In this document: positions 1-13,389 of the stretch, in pieces
How positions within the stretch are numbered: the stretch's first letter is position 1
How the letters are laid out: the number at the start of each line of letters is the position of its first letter
Source: Vanilla planifolia
Taxonomy: Eukaryota > Streptophyta > Magnoliopsida > Asparagales > Orchidaceae
Assembly (NCBI GenBank): GCA_023846275.1
Contig: CM043865.1
Location: forward strand, 9,660,068 to 9,724,067
DNA length: 64,000 nt
Direction of reading: 5' to 3'
Made by a program: the position numbers and the translations under genes
Notes under the pieces: generated by a model
Database searches by the model: none
Told to the model about the DNA's origin: nothing
Seen by the model: only the letters and a program-made list of their open reading frames with translations

Positions 1-2302
1 ATGAAGTAGCGGTAGTTTTATGATGTATGATGAAAAAATCACCACCCTGGTGTTGTTGATGCCTATATTATGAGTCATAATATGATAGAGGTGTCATCAT
101 TATGAGTATAAGATATTGGATAATGTGGGTGGTGTGTTACATCCATCAAATTAGTTAGTTTAAGGTATGGTCCTTATGATTCAATATTTTTTTCTTAATT
201 GATTATTTAAATTTTGAATATAATGCAAGTTTAAATTTTAAAATTTAAATGGTAAATATATGAAATTAGATTTTATTTTATATATCTAGAATTGTATCAT
301 AAGAAGGCTTTGATGTAATGACTTAAAAGTTGATTTTAGGTAAAGTTTATTTACATATTACCTCCATCTATGACTATCCCTAAGGTATTTCCAAAGATTC
401 TTTAAAAGAATGAATCAATGAGCCAGTTAAGGGACAAAAGAGATTAAAGGTTAAATCAAACCAAGATTATAAGAACCCTTGGGATTAGGATAATGTAAAG
501 ATATCTTAAATCTAATAAGATTAAAGAATTATTTGACCGTTTATATAAGATATTAGGTTGCAATTATGGTTATACATTTTAATAAAATTTAGCTACGAGC
601 CTTTTAAGTTGATCCAATTCGTAGAAGCAAAGGAAAGGGTGAAGCCATGAGTAAGGAAAAAAGAGTGATCTCAAGCTCTGTATAAGGAAGAGGAGAAAGC
701 CTTTGATGTAGACATCTACTTGATTTTTTAAGATAGAGAATCTCTTATCTTGGATGATGCAAATAAAGGATTTGAAAAATTTAAACAAAAACTTACTTAA
801 AGCAAAGACAATGAGCCTTAAATGGATGAAGTCTCCAAATTTTTTACGAGAAGATTGGAGCACACTTCAGGATAGATTAGCATGATGCGGTGTGATTCTA
901 ATTGAGTGTATTTAATTCGAGTGGTTGCAGGTATGTGACATTATTGAAAGATGTCTTGGTGATGTCAAATACAAATTGACATTAATATAGTGTGATTGGT
1001 TGCTGCAAGTACTTGGTCAGGATCAAAGATGACTCATTTGTGAATCAATGGTGATTTATTTGTGGATCAATGACGATTCAGATGTGGATCGATGACTATT
1101 TGGTTAGGGGTGATGGTGACTTTATTAGATCTAGTTAAACATGTGTGATTATGCACATAGGCACATCGTGGTCTCGGGTGCGCTTGAGTCAATGCGGGTC
1201 AACTTGGGGGATCCAAAATGGATTTGGTCGATACGAGTTGACATGTTTAGGAGTGGGTTGATATGGGTAAGAACTGTTGATGCGTTTCAAGGTGAGTTGA
1301 TGTCAGTTAACTTTGTCAATGTGTGTTAGAGTGGGTCAGTGAGCGTCTACACTATCAATACTTATCAACACAGGTAGATCGAGTAGGCATGGGTAGACAC
1401 ATGTAAGTGCATGCAAGTATAGGTAATGTGGGTAGCTTTTGAAAAGCCACAATTAAGCACTATAAAAAAATTCTTAATAATGAGTTTTGCATCACTAGAA
1501 CTTGAGAAGATGGGAGAATTTCACTCGTGAAGGGAGAGAAAAGGTAGTAAGGTATTTGATGGCTTGAAAAGTAATGAAGACCTGAGATAAATCAGCTAGG
1601 GCTTCTAGTGAGTTGGGATCACAGATGTTAGGATTCTAAACCTTGTTTGGAGATAGTTCATCCTATGAAGGATAAAGGGTTTCAACCACATCAGAGGGGC
1701 TTCTTGAAGATTTTTTTTCTTCCACTTTTTTCCTCCTCCCTTGCAGGTAATTGGTGGGAGTATCTTATAGAGTTGCTCGATGAATGAAGCTAAGATCATG
1801 TTAGATTTTTTGCTTCCCTACTTTAATCCAACATGGGGGAATTTTCTTTAGCAAACCTGATGAAGTACGATAAATCACCTCCATTATTATTATTATAATT
1901 ATTGTTTATGGTTTTCCTACTTATTCAACTTGCATATAAATGTAGAAGCTTGTTAAGATAAAAAGAATAAAGTAATTTGCTAATGTATGTGTAAAAAGTA
2001 TTTTAGTTAAGAACATATATTATTTTCTCTCTTAAAGCCACTATTTCACATGCTAAATTTAGTCCATAATGATGATAACTAAGCCATGATGTTACTATTT
2101 TATGGACATAATGACATGATTTTAGTTTTTATCCTTTGGATGTTATTTTTGTAAAACTTGCAATTATACTTCACATGTGAAATTTGAGATCTAAGTCTTA
2201 TTAAAATAAATATTAAATTTGTGTTAGATGGCATGTGCTAATTGTAACTAGATTTATGATAAGAAAATTATTCTAAAATAACTAAACTTGATTATATATA
2301 GA
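1..2302. other. AT-rich intergenic stretch, no gene recognised
   Basis: No coding region here resembles a family I know, and the open frames are short with no domain-like composition. The part from about 900 to 1440 is slightly richer in G and has loosely repeated phrases built on 'gtggatcaatgacgat', suggesting an old degenerate repeat. An LTR-like 'cactataaaaaaattc' TATA context occurs near 1458, but I could not define element ends. Confidence 0.5.
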
Positions 2303-2307
2303 TAAAC
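2303..2307. repeat. Left target-site duplication (TAAAC) of the solo LTR
   Basis: TAAAC directly precedes the TG of the LTR. The identical TAAAC follows its terminal CA at 5150-5154. Five-base duplications are what LTR-retrotransposon integrases produce. Confidence 0.9.
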
Positions 2308-3286
2308 TGTTACACCCCATTTTTTTCCTAGGCTGATTTTTGGCATACATTTTTTTTTTTTTATATAGACAGCTCAGATCGTCCCATACCAACCTGAGTA
2401 GCCTATGAAAACATAGGATATAACACATCAGTACACACCTACTTTCCTTAACAATGTGGATCCCATCTCCCGGGTACACCGTCAAATCAGGTTCATGACT
2501 CCTGAATTAACAGATGGACTCGCGCAATGTTACTCCTACTAGACCCAATACTCCTAACCCATATCGGTAGGAGAACCGATCTAATAGAAGTCTGAACCCC
2601 CACGGTTAAGTTCCATAGTCATGTAATGACCTCACCATCAAACAAAAAGATATATAACATCCACAATAAAATATGGCACTCCACACACTATACTCCAAGA
2701 CAATAAAATAAAACCGTGAATGAAACTACATCACAAGAATAAGATCCAAGTCCAACAAGTGTAACATTATCCAACCAGAAACATAAGTCAGAATTACCCT
2801 CACATATTACATGACATATGAGAATAACAATCTCATTAAATACATCCAACAACAACAATCAACTAACCAGAATATCTCAGACAATCACAAATCAGATATC
2901 CTCCACAAGCCTGCTGACCACGATCCCACCTAATCAGGTAGCGTCAAGTCTGCCGAGCCACTGAAATATGTAACACAGGAATGAGCTACGCCCAGTAGGA
3001 AAGACAGCTAGTAAAACTCACATGCAAGAGAAGGATAATAGCAAAAATATAGGAATACAGCATAACAATGTATGGTGGATGGGCACTCTCAGTCCCAGAC
3101 TCCGACCAACCACAGTCACCCCCAGTCACACCAGAGTAGCTCTCCTCTGGGCTTCCAGGTAGCGTGCCAGTGGGAACGCCCATCTCGAAACACGCATGGT
3201 GCCTAAGCACCCGACACCGCAACGTCTCTCGTCAATCAATCTCCTGGAGACTATAGACCGATCCAGTCACAAAATCTCTAGCCAAC

Positions 3287-3388
3287 GTGAGACACCCCTG
3301 CCACCCTAAGGCACGCAGGCCTACACACTTGGCTAGCCACTGTGAGACACCCCTGCCACCCTCAGGCGCGCAGGCCTACACACATGGA
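3287..3388. repeat. Two-copy 55-bp tandem repeat inside the solo LTR
   Basis: The phrase 'gtgagacacccctgccaccc' starts at 3287 and again at 3342. The following bases also match ('gcaggcctacacac'), with a few substitutions. The period is 55 bp, and the second copy fades after about 46 bases. Confidence 0.85.
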
Positions 3389-4660
3389 CCAGGAGAGATC
3401 GACTCAGCCACCGTCCCAAAGAGTCCTCTACCAACAACTTCCATAGAAGCTCACGCCCCTACAGTCATTGCCAATCTCTAACTCCAAGATCCGGCAACAT
3501 ATGTCCAGGTACGACAAGGCGCATACCAGTCCACATGTATACTGTGGAAGCTAAGTCTGAACCGCACAGTTACCTACCACAACTACCCTAAAACATCATA
3601 TAGGGTCTATAGTAGTCCGGTCCAGTATGCCAATCCATAAAATATGCCAACACTGAGTAAACTGACTCAATCCATGCCCTTTGCCATCCAAGCAATACAA
3701 CTATACCAGTTACTGACTGTTCTGGTAGCATCTATGTACCATACCTCTGTATGACTGTTTTCAACTGTACTGTCGTCACTGATAACATTTTTCCCTACTT
3801 CAGGAAATTTTTAAATTCCGTAATCAATTTCCGTCTTTATCCATTTTTTTTTGCAATTCGGAATAGTTTCCGAATTTAAATTCCACTTATGTCCTTTTTC
3901 CAAAAATTTGGATTAATTTCTGAATTAAATATTCTGCAAATTATTTTTCCGAAAATTCGGATTAAATTTTCGAATTAAATTTTCCCGTTTTTCCTCTTCC
4001 GTGCCGCATTAAAATTAAATAAATCATTTCCGTAAATTCGGAATTAATTTCCGAATTATAAATCCTTCCGCTTCTCTCTATCCTCGTCAATTTCAGTTAA
4101 TAATTGTTAAATAATTAATTTACGATTAATTATTAACTAATTAACTAATCCTAATCCATCTCCTTCCTCCACCCGGCGCCCGTGAAACCCTAGCCGCCGC
4201 CACCGTCGACCAGTACGATCCTTCCGTCGATTTCCGGCGACTGCGAACAAGGAGAACAATTTCCTAACATGCTCCTAAGCATTAACAAATTTTTCGGCGA
4301 AATGGGAAATATTCTAGAAATTCCAAAATTGCAAAAGATACCGAATAGCGTTCAATTAAATCCGAATTTTTTTCATCCACATGCTCGTTTTCATTAAGCA
4401 AAATATTTCATGCTTTTAATTTTCTATTAAATAACGAATTTAAACCGAATTTCCTACCTCAACGACGCCGGCGACAGTGAACTTCGTCCGCAGCTCGCCG
4501 CAGCTCCTCACCGAACGAATCCGGTATCAATCGACTCTCCGCGTTCCCGTGAATCTCCAGGCACAAAAAGCCCCTTGCCAGGCCGCCGGAATCACGCGCC
4601 GTACGCCGGAAAAATCTCTCTATCGGTCGGTCGAACGAACCCTAATCGTTTCGCGAGGGT

Positions 4661-4666
4661 TTTATA
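4661..4666 (-). promoter_or_regulatory. Putative LTR TATA box
   Basis: On the minus strand the sequence reads 'aaatataaaaccctcgcg', a good TATAAA element entering a GC-richer tract. It lies just downstream, in minus-strand sense, of three 40-bp direct repeats. This is the arrangement expected of U3 enhancer repeats and a core promoter. Transcription would start about 30 bases farther on, near 4630. Confidence 0.5.
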
Positions 4667-4672
4667 TTTCTG

Positions 4673-4776
4673 GCCGACACGGTGAAAATCCACTACGCAC
4701 CGTTGACACGCTTTCGACACGGTAAGTACCCGATACGCGCTGTCGACACGTTATCGACACGGTAAGCACCCGATCA
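4673..4776 (-). repeat. Three 40-bp direct repeats upstream of the LTR TATA box
   Basis: The core CGACACGG occurs at 4675, 4715 and 4755, an exact 40-base period. Copies two and three also share 'ggtaagyacccgat' after the core; copy one is more diverged. The array ends about 8 bases from the TATA box on the minus strand, so an enhancer-like role in the LTR is plausible but not shown. Confidence 0.75.
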
Positions 4777-5149
4777 GCCGGTTCAATCCCAACCGTCGAT
4801 CACGACCGTCCGATCCGCTTATCAGAACGCACGCGCAAACTAACTCGGCGAACCGCCTCCGCCTCCGCTGAACCGTTCCGGTCCGGTTCACGCGCGATAA
4901 AAATAAATTTCCGGTTTTAAAATAACCGATCATAATTGATTTTCGAATTTCCAAAAATCCAATAAATCCAAATAAACAGGGAAAATTACTTAAAAATTAC
5001 CTCGGTGCTCCGAAAAATCCCCAGAAATTTCAGAAATTCCAATAGCCTCTAATTGAGCTCCTGGCTCATCCTACTGTCGATCTGAAATCATCCAAGCCAA
5101 AAATTAATTTATTAAAGATTAATATAAAAATTTTTTACTGGGTATAACA

Positions 5150-5154
5150 TAAAC
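5150..5154. repeat. Right target-site duplication (TAAAC) of the solo LTR
   Basis: Identical to 2303-2307 and directly abutting the terminal CA of the LTR. Confidence 0.9.
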
Positions 5155-6395
5155 TCTTGGGCTTTATTATGTTAAGTAAGCTTTTACATTTAACTAGAGA
5201 AACTAAAATTTGATCATGAGTTTCATGATATTGTTGAACTAAGATTGAGCAATGATTAGTGATGCAAACTATAACTTGATAACTTAGCAATAATTTGTAG
5301 GCTATACCATAAGACGTTATTGGAAATATATAAAAATTTTCTTCACAAATTTTGTACCTTAAATGTAAATTTTATACTCAAAAGGGGTTTTTTTGACTCG
5401 GGTTAAACCTTGGTGTTGGGTTCTTTATCCCAAACTAAAGGCTTATGCTACAAAAAGAGACTTCAAAAAGGACTTTAGATGGCTTCCAAGGCATGCATAT
5501 CTATTGGGTATTTTGTGAGGAGTGAGAGGCTTGGGTTGGCCATGAAAGATGGCTAGGGTTGACTTTCAATCTTGTTTAGGCTTATAAAAAGAGGTTAGAG
5601 TTCAATCAAGTAGGATTAAGAAATTAGAAAAATTTTTAAGCTAACTAGTAGGCTTAATTAGCTTAAGTTAGATTTGAAAACCATGACCAAGAGGGCCTAG
5701 GGTTTAAAATTTGAATTACCTAGGATTTAGAATTTAAATACCTTAGATTTGAAATTTGAATACCCTAAGGGACAATGATTTGAAAGTTAAATACCTAAGA
5801 TTTAAATTTCAAATCTTAGATAATGTTAAGTACTCAAATAACTTTAATTGGTTTTGGGAGTAAATTATCATTTGCATGAACTATATATGAGGTTAAGAAT
5901 AGCTTAATAATTAAGCATCTAATATCATTCAATATTCTTATAGATTAAACTTGGGATAAGGCTATGGTTTAATTACTCTCTTAATTAAACCTTGGTTAAG
6001 CTATGTTAAGTTATAGAGCTCAATTTTATCCTCAAGATAGTGTTAGGCTCAACTAATGGGCTAATTATTCTTTTGAATTTTTACTAAATCATAAAATATC
6101 TTAGGAGTTATGTGATAAGATCATAAGTAATCTTAAATTAGGTTCTTAATCCATGGATTGATGCCCTAAATATTAATCTAAGAGGTGTATGTGGCTTAAA
6201 TGAGACCTATATGAAAGGTGTGGTGACCAAGTTGGCCTACATGGCAAGAAAGCTTTTAGTGAAACTCATGGAACCACATAAAGGCTATGACTTCAAGGGT
6301 TTGAACTAAGGATTTAAAACTTGTGTAAGTACTCAAGTGGTATCCTATATAGGCTAAATGATTCTAGTAAGGATCATAGATAAAGATTCGATAAG

Positions 6396-6468
<73 letters not shown>

Positions 6469-8529
6469 TAAATATAAGAGGATTACCTTGAATAAATTGA
6501 TTAAAGTTTGATAAAAACCATATGTTAGCCTAGATAGTTGTCAAGGTTTTGAAGAAATCTTTGGATTATCTCAGATAATAGATTAAAGTTACATGAATGC
6601 TCCAGGTAACCCTAAATAATTGATGACAAAATCATAGGAATGATGTCATATGACAAAAAATTTTATTGATGATGACATGTATTAGAATGTGGTAGAGCTT
6701 AGATGATGGCCCACCAACTAGTGTTGGGCTAGTTAAATATTCCAGTTGATAGGACTCTTACTAGGTGTTGTAATTCTTTGTCTCATTACTTAAAACATTA
6801 CAAGAGAACTATAGATGTGTTAAAGCATATGGTGATGGATTACCATGTGTTGTTTAAGAATCCTAAAGTCTTAAGGGACTTTACCCATGTGATTGACAAA
6901 GTCTTAGTGTGTGGAACATTAGATCATATGTTGAGGATTCTAAGGTAGTTGAATGCTATTGATTATAAGACATTGTATGAGATCATGAAAGTGTCCAAGC
7001 ACATGTTAGAGTATTTCATAGATATTGAAGACTCTTAGAGCCCTATAAGGTTGCCCCATGTGATTTGACTTCTTTGAGAAAGAGTACCATATTATGTGAT
7101 GAGTAGAAATATTAAACCTTATGTCATAGATCTCATATGTTTGGAGAGAGTGCTAGATTATGGTAGGTCACTAAGCATCTACTTTATTATAATTTGTGAT
7201 TATGATGTCATATAGATTTATGAGATGTGATGGGTATTAAATAAGGGTGATGATCTTGGTTTTATGCCTTGAATCAGCTTGGTAGGTTGAGATATCTTAT
7301 GTGATGACATTATTCATATCAAAGATTTTTATTTTATATTATTGTATGATTATTTTTGTTATAAGGCTTGAGAATTCCATATTGAGCTTGACTTTTCCCT
7401 TACCTTATATCATCTATAGGTGCAAAGAGTTAGGAGCTAACATAAGAGTTATAATACAGGTATTTGGGTTAGTAGCTTTAATAGATTATTCACTTAACTG
7501 GCATTTTATGTTGTTATAGTCATAGTTTCTTATTAATACATAGTATTATTATTATTTATGTGTTGAACTTTGGGTTGTATGGGACTTTTTATGATGGACA
7601 TTAATACATACATCTTTATATCATTTCTTATGATAGACTTAGACTTTTGGATGAAATGTGGATTATATGGTGGCTTATTTGACATTATGAAATTGTAAAA
7701 ATATGTTTTATCATAAGTTATCAAGTCTGCTTTGATGTCATATACATGCTACTATATATTAGTGGTTACTTAGCCAATAGTGAATCAGTTATTGAGTCAA
7801 CCTGACAACTAGTTTGTGTAGAGATATGGTTCGTTATAGCTGGCATGTGATGAGCATGATGACAAGATTTGGGATCAAGATTTCTAATTTAAATTTCAAG
7901 CTTGGAGAGTGAAGGTGGCTAGTCAAATGCATCGACTGATATGTTGGTCATATTATACCTAAAGATAAAAATGTTATTCAAAAGACTATTGTGATATGAT
8001 AACTCTATGATAGATGGTGATATGTTATAAGATCTTAAGGATTGGGGATAGTGGTCATATGAGAAATCTGGGGCCAAAGAAAGAAATATGAAAGAAATAA
8101 AAAAAGTTAAAATGAATTTAAAAATAAAAGCAAAAAGAGAAAAGAAAGAAAGTAAAAAAAATATGATATGAGTATTATATGATACAAGCATTTTAAAATA
8201 ACTATATGCATACATAATTATGATATTATAAAATGATTATAAGCATATATGCTTTAGTATTTTTACATCTTTATGGATTTTAATGATCTATTTTATTTAT
8301 TAACTACTTTATGACATTTTCATAATTTTTTATTACTTATAGTTAATAATTTATTTATTGAATATGTTATGCTTATCACCAGCCTACATTGTTATAATGT
8401 AATCCTGTGAGGTCACACGTACTTAGCATGTGTAGACAACTAGCTTGCCATGCTTATGCCTCTGTGCACAATGCATGACATACATGCTACAGTGTGAGTT
8501 TATGAGATTGTACAAAATTCTAGAAGTGA
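5155..8529. other. AT-rich intergenic stretch, no gene recognised
   Basis: Holds a (TA)n tract at 6399-6464 and unassigned sequence. About 6690-7060 reads for some distance without many stops on the plus strand but matches no family I know. It could be the upstream part of the decayed gypsy element that is recognisable from 8530 onward. Confidence 0.45.
6399..6464. repeat. (TA)33 microsatellite
   Basis: Uninterrupted TA dinucleotides, bounded by 'gataagaac' on the left and 'aagctaaat' on the right. Confidence 0.98.
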
Positions 8530-9220
8530 TTATCTCCATCATAATCTTAAATTTATCTCTTAATTTTGAAGAAATTATATAAAGTTTTCAATACTCAATT
8601 GAGGTTTAGCTCTACCCTCAAATTGATAGATAAATTTAAAAAACTATTAAGAATCATGAAAACTTGATGAGTCTTTATGTACTAAACTTTGGGGTGATTA
8701 AGAAAGCCAATTAATCTTGGTAGGATTTACTTATAACACTAGCTTTTAGGACAATATTGGAATAGTTCTTTATGAAGTCTTATATAAGAGAAAGTGCAAA
8801 TCTCCTTTATGTTGGTTTGAGGATAAATAAAAGCGATTGATTGGGCCTATTATTAAGAAAAAAAGAAAAGTTCAAAATAATTAAAGACAAAATTCAAATT
8901 ATTCAAGTTTATCACAAGAAATACATTGATGAAAAGCATAAGAGTGTCGAATTCCATGATGGTGAACATGTTTTACTCAAATCGAGTCATTAAAAGGGAG
9001 TAATTGCATTCAATAAGATAAGCAAGTTAAGAACTAAATATATTGGGACTTTCCAAATTTTGCAAAAAGTTGGAATGGTTTTTAATAGAGGGGTTTTACT
9101 TCCATAGATGCCTAGAGTGTATGATGATTTTTATGTTTTTTCATTGAGAAGATGCATTTCAAATCCATCCCATGTAACTCAATATTATTTTAAAGAAATT
9201 AAAATCTAACCCAATGTGTC
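8530..9220 (+). pseudogene. Ty3-gypsy integrase C-terminal relic
   Basis: Several plus-strand frames carry decayed but ordered landmarks of the end of a plant gypsy (chromovirus-like) polyprotein. First is an FxSxFW-like piece ('KFIS*FWRN', about 8550-8580). Next are a YPQIDR remnant of the HPQTDGQ motif near 8610, 'LVGFTYNTS' near 8720, and 'YEVLYKRKCKSPLCWFE' near 8775-8825. Then come 'KKYIDEKHKSVEFHDGEHVLLK' (split by stops, near 8920-8985), 'LRTKYIGTFQILQKVG' near 9030, and 'FYVFSLRRCISNPSHV' near 9130-9178. In-frame stops and frame changes show it is dead. The order matches the family's integrase core, GPY/F-type region and C terminus. I could not delimit the rest of the element. Confidence 0.85.
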
Positions 9221-12200
9221 ATACAAGAGTAACTAATCAAAATTCAAATTAAGGAAGAAAAGAGGTTGAGAAACAAAATTATTCTTATAGTCAACATCCT
9301 TTAGAATAATTAAACTAATAAAGAAGCCACTTGGGATGTTAAAGAAGATATGATTATTTAATATCTTGATTTATATTAAATATTGAGTTGACATTTCCTA
9401 TAAGTTAGGATTATGTGAGGTTGACCTATTAATTGAGAAATATGTCTATTGTAATGATTTTATGTTTTGAAAGTTTGGAATTGATACAATTTATTTTGAT
9501 ATGCCTTGAAAAGCACTAGACACTTGTAACCAAATTTCAGATTTAAGCATACTATTGAGAAGGTTTCAATGTAAGGATGTTGTTGGTATATTATTTTTTT
9601 GTAATTTTTAAAAGTCTTTTAGATTTTATGTGAATTTCAAAGAGAAATAAAAAATAAAATAATATTATATTTAATCTTTTTATTAATATAAAAGGATAAA
9701 GCTTACCTCCTTTCTCATTACCTTTTTTACTACAATTAAATTTATGGAAGATTTGAAAATGAAGGGTCTGAGAGAGGGAGAGTAAGAAGAGCTTAGAGGG
9801 GAGATCAACGAGTAATGGAAGCTTGAAGAACATCACCCTGGCTTTCCTTAAGACAAAAAAGGCAAGAACATGAGAAGGAATTTTAGATCTTATTTAGTGA
9901 AGAATATACCAATTAAGGCTATTTTTTGTTGAAGGTTTTCTTTCCTTGGAATGCTTTTATGTCAAATTTTGTGTTACATAAGTATTTATTTAGATTGGCT
10001 AAGAATTGAGTTAAATAATCGATGTTGTGTTGTTTAAGTCTCATCTATTGTATAATTAGAATGATTGTATCATATAACCAAAATGATGGATAGTGCAATG
10101 AGAATGATGAATAGTTTTATTAGTGAAGATTTTGAATCAAACTCTTTTCTTAAGAAGATTAGATAGTCTTATTATTTGAAATGTACTCAATCGTGCATCA
10201 CTGAGCCTTAATTTCTTGAGGAAATCACATGGTACTAGAATAGTCATTAAATTGTATTACCAGACCTTAAGGAAAAAATGATGAATGATTTGACTAAATA
10301 GCCACATAGTGTATATTAATATAAAACCATATGAATGGGTCATCATATCATACAATTAGTTTGTTAGGAACTAGAGATCAAACAATTTGAAATGAAATTG
10401 TACTTTGTAATCAGAGGGTCGTACTATATGATAAAAGCTTTAGAAAGAAGTTAGGCTTGTGATTGATCCATTCAACCTATTGTACGAACAATTACTAATA
10501 TTTGTATATATGATATCCTCAAATCTCTAAACTATCTAGAAATCAAACTCTCATAAAATATATCAAATTACTAAAAATAGTAGGTATTTCAAAAGTCAAA
10601 ATGAATATAATTGATAGAGTTTGTTGAGATAAGTAAAATGATGCTTCATCTCAATCAAAGTTCATTTAAAATTATTATAAATTTTTAAAGTTTAAAAGAT
10701 AAATGTGTAAATAATTAATTTATTATTACTTCTTTAATATATAAACAAACCTTAATTTTGAGACTTGGGTGGAAGCTTGATCTCTTTCCCTTGATCAATG
10801 CCCTCAAGCTTTAAAACTTTCTTCTCATGCAAAAAGCTAAGGATCGATTTGGTGGAACTTTGTTTTGGGTAAAGGAGACCATTCCTTTTCAATTTCTTAC
10901 TTTTGCCAATGCTCTTACTACTAATAACTTTATTTAGTTGACGCTTTGTAGGCATTGGGACCTTCTTTCCTTACCTTGGTGATTGGATGTATATCAAAGT
11001 GTAGAACTTTGATTTATAATAAGTTCAAGTCTCGTCTTAAGTTTTAATTGTTGATTTCTATTTTTGGAACCTTTTCTTACTCAGTTTGCTTGTCATGATT
11101 ATCAAACTTGAGGGAAGAGAAAGTAAAGATAGAGAGAAATTGAAGAGAAAAAGTGAAAAGCAAGAGTTTGTGTTAGGAAAGAAAGAAAGGGAAAGTGTAA
11201 GAAAAACACTTTTCACTAATTTGTAAAGTGAGATCATATAGATCTTGAGTATGTAGTTGATGTAATTATAATCATATAATAATTTATTATATATTTTTAA
11301 AGTTGTTGTTACTTGATAGGAAAAATCTTTGGAGTAGAAAATTGCCAACAAATAGTAAGAATTAGGCATGATAACAACAATTCAATCTTAAGGTAACAAT
11401 TCAACAATACTTATTATAATATTGAATTATAAATATAACTTGGTTTAAGAGTTGTGCATAGTCCTTGTGAAGATTGATGCATTACTATTATGGTTAAATT
11501 TTTTGAACTGCATAGTGAACAGTAGTTTTGAGACCTTGAGCATGAAAGCATAAATTACAATTATGTATATTTTTTTGTATTGACTCTTGTATTGCTTTTG
11601 TGATGTAACCAGTATGTTGTTAAATGTATAAGCATGATATATCATATGTTATTTTAATTACATATCTAGTTACATACTATGTAATTTTGAAACTTGTGCA
11701 TATTCAAAATAAAGTAGAACTATTAATTAAACCAATTGAAATAGATATAATGTCTAATGAGTTATTTAATTGAAATGTATTATTTTTTTACAACTAGTGA
11801 TTAGTGTGTCATATGATTATGATTTTTTACTATGACAATGACTATTGACTAGTGTGTCACATGGTTGAGATTTTATGGTGTGAAAGTAGCTAGTGTGTCA
11901 AATGGTCGAGAATTGTCACGTGATTGTAGCTAGTGGCTCGCGCAACGAAGGATTGAGAATTGCTACAAAAGGATTAATCAAAGATTGATACTAATTAATA
12001 ATAAAGCATGAAGTATCTTATACATAAAAACATGAAATAGATAATTAATAAGTGATATTTTTATTATAATTAGGTAAACTAAAAAGGGAATACTGGCTGA
12101 CTATCTTGAGAGAAAGTGGGAGTATTAACATGAACATTATAAGGTTTCTTAGTTAAGGTACTTATAAATAGGACTATATTAAGAAAAGAAATGAAAAGTA

Positions 12201-13380
12201 AAAAGATTAAATGTGTAGAATTACTTTTTATAATTTAACACATCATTATTACATTTGCTATTTCATATTATGGTTCAAGCTTGATTGAGGCTTTTTATTT
12301 ATTTAGTTATTGATAAATATGTTTTATACTCATTTGTATATATTTATTGTTACATGTAGCCATATAAGCCTATGATGGATGGCTCAGTCTATTTGTTGGT
12401 ATTAAATTTTTATGTGTACTTGGCTCATAATGCAAGGATGAACACACATAGAAGCAGATTACTAAAGAATTTATTTTTGTAAAAACTTTGTAACAAAACT
12501 AAAAGTGTAATTTGTATGGTTAGTATCTTATTTTATATCATGCACATGTAATTTGGATGTAACTAGATGTAAAAATATAATGGATAATATTAGATTTATA
12601 GAGATGTGGATAAAACTATTAGATTTCTAATAGTGGTGTATACATGTAATGTATAATTATATGAAATTATTACATATTGATATATGTATTAAATTAGTGT
12701 TTATGTATATTAAAAAAATAGATAAAATATAGAATAGATTTTGTCTATTTGAAGACTAAAATATAAGGAATAATAAGAATCTTAATAAGGTATGATTTAG
12801 TATGTGGGTTCTAATTAGGGTGTAATAAGAAGGGTTATCATTAGTTGTATTAGAGTAGTTGAAGTCATAAGAATTGATGCCTAAATGGCATGATGTATAA
12901 ATAATTAAAATCATAATATGAAATACATATAACTACACATTGCTACACATTTTAATGATTTTTATGATTTGTTTCCTTTTTATATATGCACAAATTAATG
13001 AGATAAAACTTATTGTTCTAAAAAAAATTCCATGTATATGTGTTAAGATGGAATATGGAGATGCTAACCCTAGTAAAGAGGTTGTTAGTATTAATAATAA
13101 GTGTATGCCACCTCAACAATCTCGAGTGAGAAGGGAATAATTATTTGATGAATTGTCTATTTTTACCATTGAGAGGTGCTCTTTTACTATTACAACCAAG
13201 TTTTAGGAATAAAAAATAATGTGATGGTTTTATATAGTGAATACATTGATTGGGTAGTTTATTAATCATAAGCTTATTTATAGGTTCATCAAATCCAAAA
13301 ATTGTAAAAAAATCGAGGTAACAAAATGAAAAAAATAATCTTTGCAACATAAAGTGGTTAGAACCTCATGCAAAGGCTTG
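9221..13380. other. AT-rich intergenic stretch with possible LTR-derived pieces
   Basis: No gene recognised. Purine-rich patches at about 9750-9800 and 11100-11200 resemble the purine-rich patch inside the LTR-like block at 44.15 kb, and a TATA-like 'cttataaataggac' lies near 12164. These may be worn LTRs of the gypsy type seen at 8.5 kb, but I found no ends. Minus-strand open frames at 10752-10955 (67 residues, Lys-rich) and 11058-11369 match nothing I know and are most likely chance or relic frames. Confidence 0.4.
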
Positions 13381-13389
13381 CTATTGGCA

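Larger units (their letters stand above)
2308..5149 (-). mobile_element. Solo LTR, probably of a Ty3-gypsy retrotransposon
   Basis: A 2842-bp block starts TGTTACACCC and ends GGGTATAACA, so its ends are TG...CA and form 10-bp inverted repeats with one mismatch. It is flanked by a perfect 5-bp duplication (TAAAC). No gag or pol sequence lies inside or beside it, so it is a solo LTR left by recombination between two LTRs. GC content is clearly higher than in the surroundings, especially at 4140-4900. The length and the TGTTACACCC start resemble the long LTRs of Tekay/Del-type gypsy chromoviruses; the family assignment is inference. Minus orientation is inferred from a TATA box at 4661-4666 on that strand and three direct repeats just upstream of it. 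The short open frames inside are not taken as genes. Confidence 0.88.

Noticed and set aside
4771..4800. 'ggttcaatcccaaccg' as a tRNA T-arm / B box
   Set aside because: No matching acceptor, D-arm or anticodon arm can be folded around it, and it lies in the U3 side of the solo LTR.
2986..4954. Open frames of 62-82 codons inside the GC-rich block
   Set aside because: They lie within a solo LTR, show no family features and have no gene-like structure; low AT content alone explains their length.
10752..10955. A 67-codon Lys-rich minus-strand frame as a small gene
   Set aside because: No recognisable domain and no flanking gene structure; AT-rich sequence yields Lys-rich frames by chance.
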